64,000 nucleotides of DNA from a bacterium (GTDB taxonomy: Bacteria > Pseudomonadota > Gammaproteobacteria > Burkholderiales > Burkholderiaceae_C). The notes beneath the pieces were generated by a model that did no database searches, was not told the DNA's origin, and was given only the letters and a program-made list of their open reading frames with translations. This document shows, in pieces, positions 26,303 through 34,900 of this stretch. The position numbers and the translations under genes are program-made. Each line of letters opens with the position of its first letter. Within the stretch, counting starts at the first letter, position 1. The stretch covers positions 1-64,000 of the forward strand of contig JAVBXK010000036.1 in the NCBI GenBank assembly GCA_030824555.1. Reading direction: 5' to 3'.

Positions 26303-26545
26303 ATGCCCATGTACGACTTTCAATGCCAGCACTGCGGCCACGGGTTTGAAGCCCTGGTGCGCGGCAGCAGCCCCCTGCCCGCCTGCCCGGCCTGTGCCAG
26401 CACCGAGGTGGGCCGCCAGGTGTCGGCCCCGGTGGCACCGGGCAAAAGCAAAGCCATCATCGCGTCCAACCGACGCCTGGCTGCGGCCCAGGGCCACTTC
26501 AGCAACTTCACACCCGGCGAGCGGGCCAAATTGCTGAAAGGCTGA
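26303..26545 (+). CDS. FmdB-family zinc-ribbon regulatory protein
   Basis: An 80-residue protein with the FmdB zinc ribbon MPMYDFQCQHCGHGFEAL and CPACAS (two CxxC pairs, residues about 8-42), then a basic region. FmdB-type proteins were first noted upstream of methanogen formamide/formylmethanofuran genes and are often linked to regulation or to molybdenum enzymes; function is unproven. AGGAG precedes the ATG. It lies 99 bp after the NifO-like gene and its stop directly abuts the stop of the convergent modE. Confidence 0.85.
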   Translation: MPMYDFQCQHCGHGFEALVRGSSPLPACPACASTEVGRQVSAPVAPGKSKAIIASNRRLAAAQGHFSNFTPGERAKLLKG

Positions 26546-27337
26546 TCACGCCGCCACGGCCAGCATCACGGCATAGGCCTTGAACACGGCGGTGGCGGCC
26601 TGGCCCACGGTCAGGCTCAGGGCATCGACCGCATCGTTGGTCACGCTGGCCGTCAGGTTGGCACCGCCGGGCAGCGTCAGCACCACCAGTGACGACACCG
26701 CGCCGCGCTCCACGCGCGACACCGTGCCGGCAAACTGGTTGCGGGCTGACAGCACGTAACCCGCAAAGTCGGTCACCAGCACCACCGCTGACGACTTGAC
26801 CAGCGCAATGGCCTCCTTGCCCACAGCCAGGCCCAGGCGGTTGGCAGCGGCGGCGGTGAGGGAGGCCACCACGTCCTGCCCCGAAGGCAAGGTGACGGTG
26901 GCCTGGGCCGTCACGGGGCCGATGTCCACGTGAGTGACGGTGCCTGCAAATTGGTTGCGTGCGGTGGTTTTCATGGAAATTCTCCGGAGGATGCCAGCCC
27001 AGGCTGGCTGTTGAAAAAGAAAGTCTTCCTGTGCTTGCAGGAATTGGGTGTGTGCGGTTTGCAGGTGCTGCCAGGCGTCCAGCAACGCCAGTGCGGCAGG
27101 CGTGAGGCGCGAGCCGCCACCGCCTTTGCCACCGGTCACGCGCTCCAGCAACGGGGTGCTGGCCAGGCTGGCGGCGTTTTCAAGCAGCAGCCACGCGCCC
27201 TTGTAGCTGTAGCCCGCCGTGCGGGCGGCCTTGTTGAGCGAGCCCGTGCTTTGAATGGCCGTCAGCAGCGCGAAGAAGCGCGCATCCAGCCGCCCGGCCA
27301 GCTTCAGCTCGCCGCTGAGCAATGTGGAGTCAGTCAT
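26546..27337 (-). CDS. modE: ModE, molybdate-responsive transcription regulator
   Basis: ModE binds molybdate and then represses modABC or activates molybdoenzyme genes. The 263-residue protein has an N-terminal winged helix domain (SLNKAARTAGYSYKGAWLLLENA, residues about 33-55; GKGGGGSRLTPAALALLD) and two C-terminal Mop/di-Mop domains, each opening with ARNQFAGTV (about 126 and 197), that form the oxyanion site. Length and architecture match full ModE. It follows modC by 72 bp in the direction of modABC. The three 8-N8-8 repeats near 30.06, 31.20 and 31.43 kb are its obvious targets. Confidence 0.95.
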   Translation of the reverse strand: MTDSTLLSGELKLAGRLDARFFALLTAIQSTGSLNKAARTAGYSYKGAWLLLENAASLASTPLLERVTGGKGGGGSRLTPAALALLDAWQHLQTAHTQFLQAQEDFLFQQPAWAGILRRISMKTTARNQFAGTVTHVDIGPVTAQATVTLPSGQDVVASLTAAAANRLGLAVGKEAIALVKSSAVVLVTDFAGYVLSARNQFAGTVSRVERGAVSSLVVLTLPGGANLTASVTNDAVDALSLTVGQAATAVFKAYAVMLAVAA

Positions 27338-27409
27338 GTTGTGGTCGTGGGTGGTGGGCAGTTGCGAACCGTGGGGGATGAGGGTGACGATGGGTGTGGT
27401 TGAAAGCTG

Positions 27410-28543
27410 TCATTCCATCAGCGCCACAGACTTCACCTGTAGCCACACAGCCTGACCCGGCACCACCTTGAGCAGCGCCGCAGACCGCTTGGTGAGGCGC
27501 GACAGCAGCATGGACCCGCCCACCTGCACCCGCACCAGCGCCAGGCCAGGGTGCTCGTCGTCGGCAATCGCGTCCACCCGGCCTTGCAGCACGTTTTGAA
27601 TGCTGGTCACGCCAGGTGGCTCGGTGGCCAGGCTCACGTCACGGGCCAGCACGCGCACCCGCACAGGCCGCCCCACGGGCAGCCCCAGGTCTCGGGTCCA
27701 CAGGCTGCCCCCGGCAAACGCCACGCGCACCAGGTGCCATTCGGGCTGGGTTTCGGCCACCGTGGCTTGCAAAATAGCCCCCGCGTCGTCGCCCAGGCGA
27801 ATGGGCACGTCCACATTGGCCAGCGTTTGCGCCAGCGGGCCGCTGGCCCGCACGCGGCCACCGTCCAGCGCCACCAGGTGGTCGGCCAGCCGGGCCACTT
27901 CGTCGGGCGAGTGGCTGACGTACAGCACGGGCATGTCCAGCTCGTCGTGCAGGCGCTCCAGGTAAGGCAGGATTTCCTGCTTGCGTTTCAGGTCCAGCGC
28001 GGCCAGGGGCTCGTCCATCAGCAACAGGCGCGGGCTCACGGCCAGGGCGCGGGCAATGCCCACGCGGCTGCGCTCGCCACCCGACAGCCGGTCAGGCTTG
28101 CGGTCCAGCAAATGGGCAATGCCCAGCAGTTCGATGGCTTGGTCCAGGCTCGCTGGGCTGGCGGCAGGCACACGGCGCATGCCATAGCGCAGGTTGCCCA
28201 AAACGCTCAGGTGCGGGAACAAGCTGGCCTCCTGGAACACGTAGCCCAGGGGGCGCTGGTGTGTGGGCAGCCAGTGTGAGCCCGGCTTGCCATGAACGGC
28301 GCCGCTGCCAAGGCCACCGAAAGGGCCAGGGCCAGCAGGGCCGTCGGCTTGCCACACCTCGCCGTTCACGGTGAGCCGCCCAACGGGCGCACGCTCCAGC
28401 CCGGCAATGCACCGCAGCAACGTGGTTTTGCCCGAACCGGAGTGCCCGAACAGCGCGGTCACACCGCGTGCGGGCAAGTTCAGGTCCACATCGAGCGTGA
28501 AACCCGGCCAGTCGAGCTTGAAGCGGGCCTGAATGCCTGTCAT
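27410..28543 (-). CDS. modC: ModC, molybdate ABC transporter ATPase
   Basis: ModC energises molybdate import through ModB. The 377-residue protein has Walker A GHSGSGKTT (near residue 33), the Q-loop GYVFQEASLFPHLSV, the signature LSGGERSRVGIARAL, Walker B LLLMDEPLAALD and the H-loop VLYVSHSPDEV. A C-terminal TOBE/Mop-like regulatory domain starts at about residue 290 (RDVSLATEPPGVTSIQNVLQGRV). An insert of about 20 Gly/Pro-rich residues after the first third (DGPAGPGPFGGLG) is unusual. ATG 28543 has AGGAGG upstream; modB ends one base away. Confidence 0.95.
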   Translation of the reverse strand: MTGIQARFKLDWPGFTLDVDLNLPARGVTALFGHSGSGKTTLLRCIAGLERAPVGRLTVNGEVWQADGPAGPGPFGGLGSGAVHGKPGSHWLPTHQRPLGYVFQEASLFPHLSVLGNLRYGMRRVPAASPASLDQAIELLGIAHLLDRKPDRLSGGERSRVGIARALAVSPRLLLMDEPLAALDLKRKQEILPYLERLHDELDMPVLYVSHSPDEVARLADHLVALDGGRVRASGPLAQTLANVDVPIRLGDDAGAILQATVAETQPEWHLVRVAFAGGSLWTRDLGLPVGRPVRVRVLARDVSLATEPPGVTSIQNVLQGRVDAIADDEHPGLALVRVQVGGSMLLSRLTKRSAALLKVVPGQAVWLQVKSVALME

Positions 28544-28544
28544 G

Positions 28545-29225
28545 TCAGCCTCCTTTTTTGCTGCCGGGCCGCCACGCGTACAGCGCCAGCAGCACCACAA
28601 ACGAAAACACCAGCATCACCGCAGCCAGGCGGTGGGCCTGGGTGTAGTCCATGGCTTCCACGTGGTCGTAAATTTGCACCGAGGCCACGCGGGTCACGCC
28701 GGGGATGTTGCCGCCCAGCATCAGCACCACGCCAAATTCGCCCACCGTGTGCGCAAACGTGAGGATGGATGCCGTCAAGAAACCCGGCAACGCCATGGGC
28801 ACCGCCACCGTGAAAAACGCGTCGAGTGGCGAGGCGCGCAGCGTGGCCGCCACCTCCAGCGGGCGGTCACCCACGGCCTCGAACGCGGTTTGCAGCGGCT
28901 GCACCATGAACGGCAGCGAATAGAACACCGATGCCACCACCAGCCCCCAGAACGTGAACGGCAACACCCCCAGGCCCAGCGCCTGCGTGAGCTGCCCCAT
29001 CGGCCCATTCGGCCCCATGGCCAGCAGCAAATAGAAGCCCAGCACCGACGGTGGCAGCACCAGTGGCAAAGCCACCACCGCACCAATGGGCCCTTTCCAC
29101 CACGCCTGGCTGCGCGCCAGCCACCAGGCAACGGGCGTGCCCAGCAGCAGCAAAATGGCCGTCACGGTGCCCGCCAGGCGCACCGTGAGCCAGAGGGCTT
29201 GCCAATCGCCGTCGGTCAGTTGCAT
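28545..29225 (-). CDS. modB: ModB, molybdate ABC transporter permease
   Basis: Inner-membrane permease of the molybdate importer, 226 residues with about five or six transmembrane helices. The coupling-helix EAA motif reads [25 protein letters not shown], and [15 protein letters not shown] is the ModB-typical segment. A late [17 protein letters not shown] is also characteristic. Start ATG 29225 has GAAGGAAC upstream. It is one base from modC and 28 bp from modA, within modABC. Confidence 0.95.
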   Translation of the reverse strand: MQLTDGDWQALWLTVRLAGTVTAILLLLGTPVAWWLARSQAWWKGPIGAVVALPLVLPPSVLGFYLLLAMGPNGPMGQLTQALGLGVLPFTFWGLVVASVFYSLPFMVQPLQTAFEAVGDRPLEVAATLRASPLDAFFTVAVPMALPGFLTASILTFAHTVGEFGVVLMLGGNIPGVTRVASVQIYDHVEAMDYTQAHRLAAVMLVFSFVVLLALYAWRPGSKKGG

Positions 29226-29253
29226 GTCGGTTCCTTCAATGCTGTGTGCGGTT

Positions 29254-30009
29254 TCACGGGCTGACCTCGTAGCCGTGGGCACGGATCACCTGCTTGGCGG
29301 CTTCGCTTTTCAGGTAGGCCATCAATGCCACGGCGGCGGGGTTGTCTTTGCCTTGCACCAGCAACACGGCATCTTGCCGGATGGGGGCATACATCGCAGC
29401 GGGCACCAGCCAGTGCGAGCCAGCTGCGTATTGCCCGTCTTTGTAGATTTGGGACAGCGCCACAAAGGCCAGCTCTGCGTTGCCCGTGGCGGCAAATTGA
29501 TAGGCTTGTGTGATGTTTTCACCCAGCACCAGCTTGGGCTCAATGGACTCATGCGCCCCCATCTTTTTCATCACATCAATGGCCGCAGGCCCATACACCG
29601 TCACCTTGGGGTTGCCAATGGCCAAATGTTTGAAGTTGCCTTGTTTGAGTACCGCACCCTGGCTGTCCACCAGCCCGGGGGTGGCGCTCCAGAGCACCAG
29701 CTTGCCAGTGGCGTAGGTGAAACTGCTGCCCGCGACGGCCTGACCTTCTTTTTCCAGCCGCTCGGGGGTGGATTGGTCTGCTGAAATCAGCACATCGAAT
29801 GGCGCACCGTTTTTGATCTGTGCATAGAACTTACCCGTGGCGCCAAACGACACCTTGGCCTTGTGGCCCGTGGCTTTTTCAAAGGCAGGTGCAATTTTTT
29901 CCATCGGCCCCGTGAAGTTGGCCGCCACGGCCACCGTGACTTCTGCTGCCTGTGCACCGGCACACCACAGCAACAAACCGGCAAAAAGGGTTGACAGTGA
30001 CTTGTTCAT
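29254..30009 (-). CDS. modA: ModA, periplasmic molybdate-binding protein
   Basis: The 251-residue binding protein begins with a Sec signal (cleavage after AGAQA, about residue 21) and then [22 protein letters not shown], the ModA start whose Asn/Ser/Thr residues cradle the oxyanion. [31 protein letters not shown] and [12 protein letters not shown] are further ModA segments. It brings molybdate or tungstate to ModBC. An AAGGTG ribosome site precedes the ATG, and a perfect inverted repeat of ModE type lies 50 bp upstream. Confidence 0.95.
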   Translation of the reverse strand: MNKSLSTLFAGLLLWCAGAQAAEVTVAVAANFTGPMEKIAPAFEKATGHKAKVSFGATGKFYAQIKNGAPFDVLISADQSTPERLEKEGQAVAGSSFTYATGKLVLWSATPGLVDSQGAVLKQGNFKHLAIGNPKVTVYGPAAIDVMKKMGAHESIEPKLVLGENITQAYQFAATGNAELAFVALSQIYKDGQYAAGSHWLVPAAMYAPIRQDAVLLVQGKDNPAAVALMAYLKSEAAKQVIRAHGYEVSP

Positions 30010-30058
30010 CTTGATTCACCTTGTGTGAAGAGGGAGGGAAATGTCGCGTTTCCGACGG

Positions 30059-30082
30059 CATTATGTTTTCAATTACATAATG
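30059..30082. promoter_or_regulatory. ModE operator 1 (modA)
   Basis: CATTATGT-N8-ACATAATG is a perfect 8-N8-8 inverted repeat, the same architecture as the E. coli modA operator as I remember it (CGTTATAT-N8-ACATAACG). It begins 50 bp upstream of the modA ATG, where it would overlap the promoter and let molybdate-ModE repress modABCE. Confidence 0.82.
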
Positions 30083-30164
30083 ACTTGACTCATGCAACAG
30101 CCGTGCCAACTTGATGGGCAATGCATGCTGCTCAGCAGCTTGATGCGTCTTGGTCGGTTGGGCA

Positions 30165-30641
30165 TCAGTGGCAGCAAGCGCGAACTGTTGGCCGCCCATG
30201 CGTGGTGCGGGGCATCGCCTTTTTTTGCATGTGCGTCACGAAGCTGGCCACGCTGGACGACCGTGGTTCGCACCAGGGCACACCGTGTTGCCTGCACAGG
30301 TAGCGCAGGGCGTCAAGCGAGTCGGGGTCGATCAGGTCCAGCGGGCACACCACCAAGTCCACCCCTTGCAATGCCCGCACAAAGCGGGAGAGTGGGGTGT
30401 CGTTGTCGATCAGGCCCGCATACGACACCAGCGTGCCGCCGCTGCGCGTCACCAGCGCCCGGATCACCGTGTTGCTTCTCGGGCGACCACCCACGTACAG
30501 CAGGGTGCGCCCGCAGATGCCCTCGCTCCAGTCTGCCGGGCGTTGGAGCATGTTCTCCATCGCATCCAACTCCAGCGCCAGGGCGTGTGTGTGTGCTTTC
30601 ATCCGCGCCAGGCTGATGGCATATTCGTTGACGTGGTCCAT
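30165..30641 (-). CDS. DUF2325-family protein in the ModE regulon
   Basis: A 158-residue cytoplasmic protein. A helical N-terminal part (residues 1-40) leads into the DUF2325 domain: RTLLYVGGRPRSNTVIRALV, then GTLVSYAGLIDNDTPLSRFVRALQGVDLVVCPLDLIDPDSLDALR and VPWCEPRSSSVASFV. DUF2325 is a Rossmann-like domain of unknown function, common beside metal or redox genes. ATG 30641 has GGAG upstream. It sits 14 bp after the CxxCH-protein gene and is transcribed towards modA, 82 bp short of ModE operator 1. Regulation by ModE operator 2 upstream of the pair is inferred. Confidence 0.75.
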   Translation of the reverse strand: MDHVNEYAISLARMKAHTHALALELDAMENMLQRPADWSEGICGRTLLYVGGRPRSNTVIRALVTRSGGTLVSYAGLIDNDTPLSRFVRALQGVDLVVCPLDLIDPDSLDALRYLCRQHGVPWCEPRSSSVASFVTHMQKKAMPRTTHGRPTVRACCH

Positions 30642-30655
30642 GGCCGGGGCTCCCG

Positions 30656-31168
30656 TCAGGCGTTGGCCACGTCGGCAAACCAGGTTTGCACCGTTGCATA
30701 CGGGTAGCGGTTGAGGTTCAGCGGCCCCGAATGGGGGACCATGAGCTGGACCGACAGCGCCTCGGCCCATGTCCAGACATTCACCCGCTGCGCCAAGGGA
30801 AACTGTGCGTCGTCGAACGCATGCCACAGCTGCACCAACCAGATTTCGCGCAACTCGGCATCCAGAAAACACGGCAGGTGTGCCGGTGTCACAGCAGGCG
30901 GCTGGCCGCCCTGGTCCGCCGCACCCGCCGCGGTGCGGTAGGCCGCTGCCAAGCCATCAGCCAATTGTTGCGTGTGGCAACTCAAGCAGGCTTGCACACG
31001 CGCAAACCAAGGCGTGCGCGCCAATCGTTGCAGATGAGCGGCCATCAGCCGCCTTACATCTGCCTCGTCGCACAGCATGGCCGGGGGCTTGGCAGGGCTG
31101 GGGGCCGCGCACCTTGAACGCCGACGCACCGACCGGTTGGCCCTGAGAGTTGGAATGCCTGGTGTCAT
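30656..31168 (-). CDS. Unrecognised 170-residue CxxCH-containing protein in the ModE regulon
   Basis: I do not recognise this family. After a basic N-terminus of about 25 residues (many Arg), the protein is mostly helical: MLCDEADVRRLMAAHLQRLART, then VQACLSCHTQQLADGLAAAYR, AELREIWLVQLWHAFDDAQFPLAQRV. CLSCH has the form of a c-type haem site, but no clear Sec signal is present, so it may bind metal as a cytoplasmic CxxC protein. The start has AAAGGAG nearby. A ModE operator lies 30 bp upstream, and a DUF2325 gene follows at 14 bp. The two genes form a separate minus-strand unit. Confidence 0.65.
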   Translation of the reverse strand: MTPGIPTLRANRSVRRRSRCAAPSPAKPPAMLCDEADVRRLMAAHLQRLARTPWFARVQACLSCHTQQLADGLAAAYRTAAGAADQGGQPPAVTPAHLPCFLDAELREIWLVQLWHAFDDAQFPLAQRVNVWTWAEALSVQLMVPHSGPLNLNRYPYATVQTWFADVANA

Positions 31169-31197
31169 GGAATTGGCTCCTTTCGTTGGCTTTCATA

Positions 31198-31221
31198 CGT
31201 TATGTATTTAATTACACAACG
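31198..31221. promoter_or_regulatory. ModE operator 2 (CxxCH/DUF2325 unit)
   Basis: CGTTATGT-N8-ACACAACG, an 8-N8-8 inverted repeat with one mismatch, very close to operator 1 and to the E. coli consensus. It ends 30 bp upstream of the minus-strand start at 31168, over its likely promoter. Confidence 0.75.
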
Positions 31222-31424
31222 ACTGCAATTCACATGCCAAAGCCTTTTGCAGAGCAGGACACCCTCGCCCCACATTGCGGTCGCTTTCCGTGTCAGGGAT
31301 CCGACAACGGCATGTCGACATACCGACACGGGTGTCTGTTTTGTCCCGCTCATCCTGTGCGGCAGCCGTCAGCCGCAGGGACAAATGCCACAACTGACAG
31401 GCATGGGTGCAGGCACAACACTTG

Positions 31425-31448
31425 CGTTATGTACTTAGATACTCAATG
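31425..31448. promoter_or_regulatory. ModE operator 3 (TonB receptor operon)
   Basis: CGTTATGT-N8-ACTCAATG: the left half is identical to operator 2, while the right half is degenerate (ACTCAATG against ACATAACG). It ends 47 bp before the receptor ATG, the same relative position as operator 1 before modA. This links the TonB receptor operon to ModE. Confidence 0.65.
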
Positions 31449-31495
31449 CATGCCTGTGGGCTGCTTCACTTTTGCTTGAACCTGAAGGACACACC

Positions 31496-33475
31496 ATGAA
31501 ACCACCTTTGTCACTGTCTTTGCTGCCCCTGGCCCTGGGGCTTTGCTCGGCAGCCCATGCCGCCGAACCTGTTTTCACGCTGGGCGAGATCAAGGTCATC
31601 GCGTCGCCCACGGCAGGCCCGCTGGGCAGCGAATCGGTGGAATTGGAAGACATCCGCACCCACGACCGCAAAACCGTGGGCGACGCGGTGGACCTGTTGC
31701 CCGGTGTGCATCTGAGCCGCGTGGGGGCGCGCAACGAACAAATGCTTTACCTGCGCGGGTTCGATTTGCGGCAGGTGCCTGTCTATGTAGACGGCATCCC
31801 CGTGTACGTGCCCTATGACGGTTATGTGGACCTGGGCCGCTTCTCCACCTACGACTTGTCGCGCATCGAAGTGTCAAAAGGCTTCAGCAGCACGCTGTAC
31901 GGGGCCAATACGCTGGGTGGTGCCATCAACCTGGTCAGCCGCAGACCTGTGCGCGCACTGGAGGGCGAAGTGGGCGTGGGCCTGGGGCTGACCCACAAGG
32001 GCGAACACAACGGCAGCCAAATGTTTGCCAACGTCGGCGGCAAGCGCGAAGCCTGGTACTTCCAGGTGGGCGCTGCCTGGACACAGGAAGACTACTTCCG
32101 CCTGCCTGGCAGCTTCGTACCGGCCAAAGGCGAAGACGGCGGCCGCCGCAACAACAGCTACCAGAAAGACCAGAAGCTCAACCTGAAGCTGGGGCTGACC
32201 CCCAATGCCACGGACGAATACACGTTCAACGTGGTGCACCAGCATGGTGAGAAAGGCGTGCCGCCTTATGCAGGCACCTTGTCCACCGCACGCTACTGGC
32301 AGTGGCCGTACTGGGACAAAGACAGCATCTACTTTTTGTCGAGCACCCAGGTGGGCGAACACAAGCTGAAGGTGCGCCTGTACCACGACACGTTCAAGAA
32401 CTCGCTCTTCACCTACGACAACGCCACCTACACCACACAAAAGCTGAAGTCATCCTTCCAAAGCTGGTACGACGACTACACCGACGGCATGAGCGTGGAG
32501 GGCGACTTCAAGCTGACCCCGGCCAACACCCTGCGCACCGCCCTGCATTGGAAGCAGGACGTGCACCGCGAGCACAACGCGGGCGAACCCATCCGCACCA
32601 ACAAAGACCGCACCACGTCTGTGGCACTGGAAGACACCCACGTGCTGAGCCCGAAATGGTCGGTGGTCAGCGGACTGACCTACAGCGAACGCGACACCCT
32701 TCGCGCCGAAGACTTTCAAAACGGTGCCATCAAACCCTTCGCCCTGGGCAACAACAGCGCCACCAATGGCCAAGTGGGCGTGTTCTACCAGCCCAGTGAC
32801 ACCGGGCGCATGCATGCCACCGTGGCCCAGAAAAGCCGCTTTCCCACCATCAAAGACCGGTATTCGTACCGCCTGGGCACCGCCATCCCCAATGCCGACC
32901 TGAAAACCGAGGAAGCCACCCACTTCGAAGTGGGCTACGCCGACCGCTGGGGTGCCAACGCCCAGTGGGAGGTGAATGTGTTCCACAGCAACATCACCAA
33001 CCTGATCCAGTCGGTCAGCCTGCCAGCCACCGCCTGCACCAGCCCACCTTGCAGCCAAATGCAGAACGTGGGCAAAGCCACCGCTGGCGGAGTTGAACTG
33101 GGCCTGCGCGGCGGCAGCGGTGCCTGGGAATACACCAGCCACTACACCTGGCTGGAGCGCAAGAACAAGTCCAACGCACAGAAGCTGACCGACACCCCAC
33201 GCCACAAGCTGTTTGCCAGTGCCACCTGGAAACCCAGCGCGCAGTGGAGCGCCACGGGCAGTGTCACGGCCCTGTCGTCGCGTTTTTCGTCCAGCAACGG
33301 GGCGCAGGTGGCCGGTGGCTTTGCCGTGGCCAACCTGAAGGCGGGCTACCACCTCAGCGGCGGATCGGTGGTGGAAGTGGGTGTCAACAACCTGTTTGAC
33401 CGCCTGTACGCCTACAGCGAAGGCTTCTACGAACCCGGGCGCAACGTGTTTGTGCAGTGGCGCACGCCGTTCTGA
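31496..33475 (+). CDS. TonB-dependent outer-membrane receptor, predicted molybdenum-responsive
   Basis: A 659-residue TonB-dependent receptor. A Sec signal (to about residue 22) is followed by a plug domain with GEIKVIAS near the TonB-box position, GDAVDLLPGVHLSRVGARNEQMLYLRGF, DGIPVYVPYDGYVD and RIEVSKGFSSTLYGANTLGGAINLV. A 22-stranded barrel then ends in aromatic Phe (FVQWRTPF). VNNLFDRLY is the usual late barrel motif. Such receptors import siderophores, cobalamin, nickel or other scarce metals. Here the operator upstream and modD downstream point to a molybdenum or tungsten species, perhaps chelated. Start ATG 31496 follows GAAGGAC. First gene of a four-gene unit. Confidence 0.92.
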   Translation: MKPPLSLSLLPLALGLCSAAHAAEPVFTLGEIKVIASPTAGPLGSESVELEDIRTHDRKTVGDAVDLLPGVHLSRVGARNEQMLYLRGFDLRQVPVYVDGIPVYVPYDGYVDLGRFSTYDLSRIEVSKGFSSTLYGANTLGGAINLVSRRPVRALEGEVGVGLGLTHKGEHNGSQMFANVGGKREAWYFQVGAAWTQEDYFRLPGSFVPAKGEDGGRRNNSYQKDQKLNLKLGLTPNATDEYTFNVVHQHGEKGVPPYAGTLSTARYWQWPYWDKDSIYFLSSTQVGEHKLKVRLYHDTFKNSLFTYDNATYTTQKLKSSFQSWYDDYTDGMSVEGDFKLTPANTLRTALHWKQDVHREHNAGEPIRTNKDRTTSVALEDTHVLSPKWSVVSGLTYSERDTLRAEDFQNGAIKPFALGNNSATNGQVGVFYQPSDTGRMHATVAQKSRFPTIKDRYSYRLGTAIPNADLKTEEATHFEVGYADRWGANAQWEVNVFHSNITNLIQSVSLPATACTSPPCSQMQNVGKATAGGVELGLRGGSGAWEYTSHYTWLERKNKSNAQKLTDTPRHKLFASATWKPSAQWSATGSVTALSSRFSSSNGAQVAGGFAVANLKAGYHLSGGSVVEVGVNNLFDRLYAYSEGFYEPGRNVFVQWRTPF

Positions 33476-33559
33476 TGCCTTGTGCGGATGCCATGTTCTG
33501 CCCCCCGTTCTGACAACCCGTCTGCCCCCCTGTTTACCACCTGACTCAGGAGCCCCGTC

Positions 33560-34900
33560 ATGCCCCACCTTGCATCACCATCCCGCCGCAAGGCGATTCA
33601 GTTCCTGGCAGGGGCTGCGGCATTCCCCGCCGTGGCCACCACCCTGCCCGTGCGGGCTGCCGCCCGCCAGCCCGTGCAAGTGCTGACCAGCTACCCCGAC
33701 GAAGTGGTTTCCCGCATGGAAGCTGCTTTCGAAAAGGCCTGGCCCGCCTACCGCATGCAAGTGGTCTGGCGCATGCCGCACGACGCATTGCCCTACCTGA
33801 AGGCCCCCAACCAGAGCGGGGTGGACGTGTACTGGAGCGCCTCGCCACGCACCTTTGCCGCCGCCAAAGCCGCAGGTGTGTGGCGCAAGCTGGACATCGA
33901 CCGCCAGGGCCTGCCCACCCACATCGGCCAAACCGCCCTGGCCGACCCGGACGGGTACTACACCGCCACCGAAGTGGCGGGTTATGGCTTTGCCGTGAAC
34001 GCCACCGAACTGGCCAAGCTGCAACTGACCACACCGCAAGACTGGCGCGACCTGACCGATGCCCGCTACGCCGGGCGCATTGCATTGCCCATTCCCGCCC
34101 GCGTGGGGTTTGCACCGCCCATGATCGAAATCGTGTTGCAAGCCCATGGCTGGGACGCGGGTTGGGCACTGTGGAGCGAACTGGCGGGCAACGCACGGCT
34201 GGTTGACCGGGGGGCCACCTTCGTGACCGATGAAGTGGGCACGGGCCGCTGTGCGGTGGGCTTGTCCATCGACTTCTTTGTGGCATCGGCCGTGGCCAAC
34301 GCTGGCCCTGGCAGTGCCTTGCAGTTTGCCTACCCGCGCCACAACGGTGTCAATCCGGGGCAAATTGCGCTCACCGCGCAATCGGCCAACCGCCAAGGCG
34401 GCCGTGCCTTTGCCCAGTTTGTGCTGTCGCAGGCCGGGCAAAGCATCCTCGGTCACCCCGACCTGAAGAAGCTGCCCGCCCGCCCTTCGGTGTACGCCAG
34501 CTTGCCCCCAGGCACCCACAACCCGTTTGAAGCCGCCAAACATGGCGACTACGACTTTGACGGCGTGCGTGCACAACCCCGGCTGGCCCTGTCAGCCGCC
34601 CTGTTCCAGCAAATGCTGATGGAAGACCACACCCAACGGGTGGCCCTGTGGCAGCGCTTGCACCACATGGAAGCGGTGGGGCACACCAGTCACCCCCGCG
34701 CACTGGCCGCCCGCCAGGCCTTGAGCACCCCACCACTGAGCGAGGCAGAGGCCAACGACCCCGCCTTGCAACGCCTGTTCCGCGAACGGTTGGAAGGCAC
34801 CGACCGCCAGGCCCTGCTGCCGCAGGAAACCGTTTGGCGCGCACACAGCCAGGCACAACTGACCCAGGCCGAGGCCGCGTTGCAAGGGTGGGCAGCATGA
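33560..34900 (+). CDS. Orphan periplasmic binding protein (Fe3+/AfuA-like type 2 fold)
   Basis: A 446-residue exported binding protein. The N-terminus SRRKAIQFLAGAAAFPAVA is a twin-arginine-type signal. The mature part begins VQVLTSYPDEVVSRMEAAFEKAWP, a COG1840-like type 2 periplasmic fold, with VDVYWSASPRTFAAAKAAGVW, GYYTATEVAGYGFAVNATELAK, DLTDARYAGRIALP and VGLSIDFFVA. It has about 100 extra residues at the C-terminus. No permease or ATPase accompanies it, so it either uses ModBC or another importer, or acts as a periplasmic carrier. A strong AGGAG site precedes the ATG; the last 4 bp overlap the next gene. Confidence 0.82.
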   Translation: MPHLASPSRRKAIQFLAGAAAFPAVATTLPVRAAARQPVQVLTSYPDEVVSRMEAAFEKAWPAYRMQVVWRMPHDALPYLKAPNQSGVDVYWSASPRTFAAAKAAGVWRKLDIDRQGLPTHIGQTALADPDGYYTATEVAGYGFAVNATELAKLQLTTPQDWRDLTDARYAGRIALPIPARVGFAPPMIEIVLQAHGWDAGWALWSELAGNARLVDRGATFVTDEVGTGRCAVGLSIDFFVASAVANAGPGSALQFAYPRHNGVNPGQIALTAQSANRQGGRAFAQFVLSQAGQSILGHPDLKKLPARPSVYASLPPGTHNPFEAAKHGDYDFDGVRAQPRLALSAALFQQMLMEDHTQRVALWQRLHHMEAVGHTSHPRALAARQALSTPPLSEAEANDPALQRLFRERLEGTDRQALLPQETVWRAHSQAQLTQAEAALQGWAA

